A stretch of 50,460 nucleotides of DNA from positions 1 through 50,460 of the forward strand of contig JAGANQ010000054.1 of NCBI GenBank assembly GCA_017624115.1, given 5' to 3'. The stretch is from Lachnospiraceae bacterium (GTDB lineage Bacteria; Bacillota; Clostridia; Lachnospirales; Lachnospiraceae). The translations under genes were made by a program, and so were the position numbers. The notes beneath the pieces are model-generated. The model was not told where the DNA came from. It ran no database searches and worked only from the letters and a program-made list of their open reading frames with translations. Shown in pieces: positions 46,029 through 50,460 of the stretch; positions within the stretch are counted from its first letter, which is position 1; each line of letters starts with the position of its first letter.

Positions 46029-46962
46029 GAATCCGAACAGGGCAGCCATTTGTGATGTATTGATGGAGCAGGCTGCAGCGGACAAAGATATTGTGGTGCT
46101 GTGCAGTGATTCGCGGGGAAGCGCTTCGCTGGCACCGTTTGCGAAGAAATTCCCAGAGCAGTTTGTGGAGGTCGGTATCGCAGAGCAGAATCTGGTCGGT
46201 ATCGCAGCGGGACTGGCGAAATGCGGAAAGAAATCCTTTGCCGCCTCTCCGGCATGCTTTCTTTCGACCAGGAGCTATGAGCAGGCAAAGGTGGATGTGG
46301 CATATTCCGATACCAATGTGAAGTTAATCGGTATCAGCGGCGGTATCAGCTATGGTGCACTTGGCATGAGCCACCATTCTGCGCAGGATATCGCAGCAAT
46401 GTCAGCGATTCCGAATATGCGGGTATATCTTCCGAGTGACCGCCATCAGACCAGGAAACTGACAGAAAGCCTGCTGAAAGACAGTAAGCCGGCATATGTC
46501 AGAGTGGGACGCAATCCGGTAGAGGACATCTATGAAGAGGGAAATGTCCCGTTTGTGATGAATAAGGCAACTGTCCTGGCAGAAGGTAAGGATGTGGCAA
46601 TTATTGCGTGCGGAGAGATGGTAAAGCCGGCAAAGGATGCGGCAGAGCTTTTAGAGAAAGAAGGAATTAAGGCAACAGTGCTGGATATGTACTGTGTGAA
46701 GCCGATTGACAGGGAGGCGGTTGTAAATGCAGCGAAGAAATGCGGTCTTGTCATAACGGTGGAGGAGCATTCGCCATACGGCGGACTGGGGGCGGCGGTC
46801 AGTCAGATTGTGGCAGCAGAAGGGCTGGGAAGAGTAATCAATCTGTCTTTGCCGGATGATCCGGTGATTACCGGAACGTCAAAGGAAGTATTTGATTATT
46901 ATAAATTAAATGCAGAAGGTATTGCAGCATGTGCCTGCGAAAATTTAAGGAAAGAACTGTAA
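46021..46962 (+). CDS. Transketolase, C-terminal subunit
   Basis: 313 residues: pyrimidine-binding domain (about 1-160) with CSDSRGSASLAPFAKKFPEQFVEVGIAEQNLVGIAAGLA, whose Glu activates TPP, and GISYGALGMSHHSAQDIAAM. The C-terminal transketolase domain (about 185-310) has LDMYCVKPIDREAVVNAAK and VEEHSPYGGLGAAVSQIVA. GGAGG precedes the ATG and the start lies inside the end of the N-subunit gene (ATGAATAA overlap). It completes the two-chain transketolase. The GH140 gene follows after 74 bp. Confidence 0.93.
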   Translation: MNKNPNRAAICDVLMEQAAADKDIVVLCSDSRGSASLAPFAKKFPEQFVEVGIAEQNLVGIAAGLAKCGKKSFAASPACFLSTRSYEQAKVDVAYSDTNVKLIGISGGISYGALGMSHHSAQDIAAMSAIPNMRVYLPSDRHQTRKLTESLLKDSKPAYVRVGRNPVEDIYEEGNVPFVMNKATVLAEGKDVAIIACGEMVKPAKDAAELLEKEGIKATVLDMYCVKPIDREAVVNAAKKCGLVITVEEHSPYGGLGAAVSQIVAAEGLGRVINLSLPDDPVITGTSKEVFDYYKLNAEGIAACACENLRKEL

Positions 46963-46964
46963 GA

Positions 46965-46975
46965 CCGCTATGCGG
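46965..46975 (+). repeat. Small hairpin ahead of the GH140 gene
   Basis: CCGC TAT GCGG, with flanking GACCG at 46963 and CGGTC at 47003-47007, forms a short intercistronic structure. No T run, so not a terminator. Confidence 0.35.
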
Positions 46976-47036
46976 CAGAAGGAGAGGCAGATATTAGCAT
47001 AACGGTCGCAAAAGTAGATATGGAGGAAATAGAGAG

Positions 47037-48329
47037 ATGGAAAAGAAATTCTGGGAATATGGCGCGCTCAGAGTAAGTGAAAACAAAAAATATCTGCAGA
47101 ATGGTGACAGACCATTTTTCTGGATGGGTGACACTGCATGGCTGCTGTTCCAGAAATGCAGTCTGCAGGAAGCAAAAGTGTATCTGGAGAATAGAAAGGC
47201 AAAGCAGTTCAATGTCATTCAGGCAACACTTGTACATATGGTAATGGAAAATCAGGTGGTGCGCACAGATTTTGATTCTGAGGACTACTGGAAACACTGC
47301 GATGCGATAGTATCAATGGCGGAGGAGCTTGGCTTATACATGGGACTTCTTCCGGCATGGGGAAGCCTTGTAAAGGAAAAGTATATCACTGATGAGAATG
47401 TTGAAAAATATGCTGATTTTCTGGCAGAGAGGTACGGCAATCGTCCAAATGTTATCTGGCTTCTGGGCGGTGATATCCGCGGAACAGATGGGCTGGAAAT
47501 TTATAAGAAGCTGGGGAACCGTCTGAAGGAAAAGACAGTGAATCAGCTTGTTGGATTTCATCCATTTGGCAGAACTTCGTCTTCTCTGTGGTTCCATGAG
47601 GAACCGTGGCTGGACTTCAATATGTTCCAGTCGGGACACAGGCGTTATGACCAGGTATCTCTTGGTGAGTGGGATGACAATAACGGCAAAGAGGGCTGGT
47701 TTGGTGAGGATAACTGGAAGTATGTAAACAGAGACCACTCTTATGCAGTTATGAAGCCAACAGTAGACGGTGAGCCTTCCTATGAATGGATTCCACAAGG
47801 GCTGCATGATGCAAAAGAACCATTCTGGCAGGCAGCAGATGTACGCCGTTATGCGTACTGGTCAGTATTTCAGGGGGCTATGGGGCATACCTATGGAGAT
47901 AATGCGATTATGCAGTTTTATAATACACCGGAAGTTCCGGGCTCCTATGGTGTAAAGGAGGTCTGGACAGATGCACTTCACCATGAAGGCTCCTGTCAGA
48001 TGAGCCATCTGGTAAGCCTGATGACAAGTGTGGATTTCCAGAAAGGAAAGCCGGAGGAAGGACTGCTGGTGGGCGGACAGAAAGAGAAATATCATCGTAT
48101 TTCCGTTTTTGCAGGATCAGAATATGTTCTCTGTTATGCTTATCTGGGAGAAGAATTTATGCTGAATCTTAAACAGTATGAGGGAAAAAAGCTGTATGCT
48201 TCCTGGTTTGACCCGGCAAGCGGCGTATACAGTCCGCTTGGTGAAATTGCAGCTAAGGAGCAGAGCTTTAAGCCGATACAGAAGTATTCTAATGGAAATG
48301 ACTGGGTTCTGAGGATTGATATCAGGTAA
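47037..48329 (+). CDS. Glycoside hydrolase of the DUF4038/GH140 type (probable apiosidase)
   Basis: 430 residues, TIM-barrel (about 10-330) plus a small C-terminal beta domain of the collagen-binding-like type. Motifs: RPFFWMGDTAWLLFQKCSLQEAKVYL, QFNVIQATLVHMV, RPNVIWLLGGDIRG (D146) and PTVDGEPSYEWIP (E246, E250) supply the usual Asp/Glu pair of the family. YGDNAIMQFY and SWFDPASGVYSPL (C-terminal domain) also fit. Characterised GH140 enzymes cleave apiose from rhamnogalacturonan-II. No signal peptide is present, so it acts on imported oligosaccharides. GGAGG is upstream. It lies between the transketolase and the kinase genes, a strong hint that the released sugar feeds this pathway. Exact specificity is inferred. 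Confidence 0.87.
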   Translation: MEKKFWEYGALRVSENKKYLQNGDRPFFWMGDTAWLLFQKCSLQEAKVYLENRKAKQFNVIQATLVHMVMENQVVRTDFDSEDYWKHCDAIVSMAEELGLYMGLLPAWGSLVKEKYITDENVEKYADFLAERYGNRPNVIWLLGGDIRGTDGLEIYKKLGNRLKEKTVNQLVGFHPFGRTSSSLWFHEEPWLDFNMFQSGHRRYDQVSLGEWDDNNGKEGWFGEDNWKYVNRDHSYAVMKPTVDGEPSYEWIPQGLHDAKEPFWQAADVRRYAYWSVFQGAMGHTYGDNAIMQFYNTPEVPGSYGVKEVWTDALHHEGSCQMSHLVSLMTSVDFQKGKPEEGLLVGGQKEKYHRISVFAGSEYVLCYAYLGEEFMLNLKQYEGKKLYASWFDPASGVYSPLGEIAAKEQSFKPIQKYSNGNDWVLRIDIR

Positions 48330-48335
48330 ATGTGT

Positions 48336-49811
48336 ATGAAAAAATATATTATTGGAATCGACCAGAGCACGCAGGGAACGAAGGCGCTGCTTTTTGATGA
48401 ACAGGCAAAGCTCTGTGACAGGGTGGATTTGCCGCATGAGCAGAAAATCAGTAAAGAGGGATATGTCTCACATGATTTGCAGGAAATCTGGCAGAATACA
48501 CTGACAGCAGTTAAAAGCCTGCTTGAGAGAAATCAGGTGAAGAATGGTGAACTGAGAGGGGTCGCTGTCAGCAACCAGAGAGAGACAACAGCAGCATGGA
48601 ATCGTGAGACCGGGAAACCGGTCTGCGATGCGGTAGTTTGGCAGTGTGCCCGTGCAGAGGAAATCTGCAGGAAAATCAGCGGGGAGGATGCAGAATATAT
48701 CCGGCAGTCAACCGGAATCCCTGTGTCTGCCTATTTCCCGGCAGCCAAGATGGCATGGATTCTCACGCATGAAAAGGAAGCGCAGAGACTGAGAGAAAAA
48801 GGGCAGCTTTGCCTGGGAACAATAGACAGCTTTCTGCTGTTTAAGCTGACAAAGGGGCAGGCATTTAAGACGGATTATTCCAATGCAAGCCGCACACAAT
48901 TATTTCATCTGGAGCAGCTTTGTTGGGATGAAAAAATCTGCAAAATATTTGATATACCGGGAGAATGTCTGCCGCAGGTCTGTGATTCAGACAGTCTGTT
49001 TGGCATGACAGATTTTGATGGTCTGCTTAGTGAGGAAATACCGGTGCATGCTATCATGGGAGACTCTCACGGTGCCCTTTACGGGCAGGGTTGCCATGAA
49101 AGCGGAGGAGTGAAGGCAACTTATGGCACGGGCTCCTCATTGATGATGAATACGGGAGAAAAGAGAATTCACAGCAGCCACGGAATCGTGACCTCGTTAG
49201 CATGGGGAATTTCAGGAAAGGTAAATTATGTGCTGGAAGGAAATCTGAATTATACTGGGGCGGTTATCAGCTGGTTAAAGGATGAAGTGCAGCTGATTTC
49301 TTCCGCTAAGGAGACAGAGCATCTGGCGAGGGAGACAAATCCTGAGGATACGGCATATCTGGTTCCGGCGTTCAGCGGTCTGGGCGCTCCATACTGGAAA
49401 AGTGAGGCAAGGGCGATGCTTTACGGTATGAGAAGAGGAACGGGAAGAAAGGAAATTGTCAAGGCAGCACTGGAGTGTATTGGATATCAGATTACCGATG
49501 TACTGAATGCAATGGAGCAGGACAGCGGAATGAAGCTTGAGCATCTCTGTGTAGACGGAGGACCTACGGGAAATCAGTATCTGATGCAGTTCCAGAGCGA
49601 TATGGCAGAGCTTACAGTGGCTGTACCACAGGTGGAGGAAATGTCGGGCATCGGTGTATCCTATCTGGCAGGTATTACAATGGGGCTTTTTACAAAGGAA
49701 CAGGCATTTGGCAGTATTCGTTATCATAAATACCAGCCTGAGATGGAGAGAGACAGAAGAGAGAGACTGTATAGTGGCTGGAAGGATGCTGTCAGACGGG
49801 TGATGCTATAG
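48336..49811 (+). CDS. FGGY-family carbohydrate kinase (candidate D-apulose kinase)
   Basis: 491 residues, two actin-like domains. N-terminal phosphate-loop motif IIGIDQSTQGTKALLFDEQ; GVAVSNQRETTAAWNRETG; WQCARAEEICRKI; then YGTGSSLMMNTGE, the catalytic Asp in the MGDSHGALYGQGC region, and LCVDGGPTGNQYLMQFQSD near the C-terminus. It phosphorylates a ketose or polyol with ATP. Resembles the glycerol/xylulose kinase branch, but the operon points to apulose or a related ketose. The ATG at 48336 has AGG nine bases upstream; ATG 48330 lies directly on the preceding stop. No gap from the GH140 gene, so co-transcribed. Confidence 0.9.
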   Translation: MKKYIIGIDQSTQGTKALLFDEQAKLCDRVDLPHEQKISKEGYVSHDLQEIWQNTLTAVKSLLERNQVKNGELRGVAVSNQRETTAAWNRETGKPVCDAVVWQCARAEEICRKISGEDAEYIRQSTGIPVSAYFPAAKMAWILTHEKEAQRLREKGQLCLGTIDSFLLFKLTKGQAFKTDYSNASRTQLFHLEQLCWDEKICKIFDIPGECLPQVCDSDSLFGMTDFDGLLSEEIPVHAIMGDSHGALYGQGCHESGGVKATYGTGSSLMMNTGEKRIHSSHGIVTSLAWGISGKVNYVLEGNLNYTGAVISWLKDEVQLISSAKETEHLARETNPEDTAYLVPAFSGLGAPYWKSEARAMLYGMRRGTGRKEIVKAALECIGYQITDVLNAMEQDSGMKLEHLCVDGGPTGNQYLMQFQSDMAELTVAVPQVEEMSGIGVSYLAGITMGLFTKEQAFGSIRYHKYQPEMERDRRERLYSGWKDAVRRVML

Positions 49812-49826
49812 GGAAAGGAGAGCTGT

Positions 49827-50339
49827 ATGCTTAAGGTAAAAGAAATTCGTATCAATAATCTGAAAAATCCGTCAGGAGTACCGGAGTGTCCGTATTTTAG
49901 CTGGATACTGGAGAGTGACAGAAAAAATGTCATGCAGAGAGCGTACCGCCTGCAGATAACAGAAGCTTTGTCTGGAAGAAACTGCTACGACAGCGGATGG
50001 GTAAATAGTGCAGAATCTACCTATGTAAAAGCGGAAGTCTCTTTCCGCTCGCAGACGAAATATGATGTGCAGGTACAGGTAAGGGATGACAGAGAAGAGA
50101 GCCTGCCATCCGGGAAATCATATTTTGTGACGGGAATTCTGGCAACAGAGGAGTGGTCGGCAGATTTTATTTCTGCAGAGTCAGAAAAGGATAGCGGTAA
50201 TTCTAAGGGAACCTATGTGAGAAAGCAGATTTGTGCACGGGAAGAGATAGAGAGTGCATATGCTTGTACGACAGCTCTGGGATTATATCATTTTTATATC
50301 AATGGCAGAAAGGTCGGGGAGTGTTGTTCGGCAGATTAG
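49827..50339 (+). pseudogene. Alpha-L-rhamnosidase (GH78-like), N-terminal fragment
   Basis: 170 codons matching the N-terminal domains of bacterial alpha-L-rhamnosidases: FSWILESDRKNVMQRAYRLQI, DSGWV followed by YVKAEVSFRSQTKYDVQVQVRD, and LGLYHFYINGRKVGE near residue 158. Normal GH78 proteins run to 700-1000 residues, with the catalytic barrel still to come, and after this motif they usually read as far as APGWT. Here the frame ends CCSAD-stop and no other phase restores the family within the remaining 121 bases. The gene is therefore either cut by an insertion near 50328 or degraded. AAAGGAG precedes the ATG; it lies 15 bp after the kinase gene and is part of the same cluster. Confidence 0.75.
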
Positions 50340-50460
50340 ATGATGCTTTCAATGTCACATTAAATGAAGCTGTTTTTTTCTAAAAGATATGCATCCGGCA
50401 GATTATATAAAGTTGGATTATCACTTTATTTGACACTTCAAAATCCCCCACGCACATTAA
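50329..50460. other. Low-GC tail, possible mobile-element end
   Basis: From about 50329 the sequence is AT-rich and non-coding in all frames I checked. CGGCAGATTA occurs at 50329-50338 and again at 50396-50405. The segment near the end, with TTTGACACTTCAAAATCCCC, resembles the repeated terminal sequences of IS21-type elements, but no transposase is in view. The window ends at 50460, so the boundary cannot be confirmed. Confidence 0.35.

Noticed and set aside
45192..46962. Transketolase split by a frameshift
   Set aside because: The break lies exactly between domains, each part has its own start and ribosome binding site and overlaps by eight bases, which is the normal two-subunit form.

Overview
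The window reads as chromosomal DNA of a gut-type member of the Clostridia, most likely Lachnospiraceae. The evidence is the gene order hrcA-grpE-dnaK-dnaJ under a CIRCE operator, strong GGAGG-type ribosome binding sites, occasional TTG starts, a bifunctional PheA, many short intergenic hairpins, and a carbohydrate catabolism cluster. I saw no rRNA, tRNA, CRISPR array or complete insertion sequence.

Layout. 1-2.3 kb: fucO (lactaldehyde/propanediol oxidoreductase), a DUF2752 membrane protein and a LysE-type exporter. 2.3-5.3 kb (minus): a complete three-gene TRAP transporter with its own promoter. 5.4-6.9 kb: an EAL protein with a dead GGDEF domain. 7.0-13.1 kb: the heat-shock operon, extended by an SGNH hydrolase and a small unknown protein. 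13.1-14.2 kb (minus): an anchored DUF5050 protein. 14.3-15.5 kb: pheA. 15.6-19.3 kb: polyphosphate genes ppx and ppk, with ppk broken by an in-frame amber codon, followed by a very long palindrome. 19.5-26.4 kb: an apparent operon of response regulator, histidine kinase, a large unknown membrane protein, an ABC-2 type ATPase and permease, and a PHP phosphoesterase. 26.4-29.7 kb: carB. 29.8-32.4 kb: a LytS-like kinase paired with a SARP-like response regulator. 32.6-33.8 kb: an M20 amidohydrolase. 33.8-38.2 kb: an AraC regulator divergent from a DUF5107-TPR protein, with a structured repeat between them. 38.3-39.9 kb (minus): an ABC-F ATPase. 40.2-42.6 kb: a GGDEF-GAF-GGDEF-EAL protein. 42.6-50.4 kb: a sugar cluster with a LacI regulator, FucI-like isomerase, split transketolase, GH140-like apiosidase, FGGY kinase and the 5' part of a rhamnosidase that loses its reading frame near the window edge.

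How they work together. The last cluster fits release and catabolism of a branched pentose. My reading is D-apiose: apiosidase, then isomerase to apulose, kinase to apulose 4-phosphate, and a two-subunit transketolase into the pentose phosphate pool. A neighbouring rhamnosidase would suit rhamnogalacturonan-II or apiosyl/rhamnosyl plant glycosides. fucO at the other end would dispose of lactaldehyde from rhamnose or fucose. This pathway assignment is inference from family membership and gene order.

The most interesting non-coding signals are a 42-nt hairpin present twice (downstream of fucO and in the leader of the DUF5107 gene) with two compensatory base-pair changes, the multi-hairpin element that contains the second copy, and the ~113-nt palindrome after ppk.
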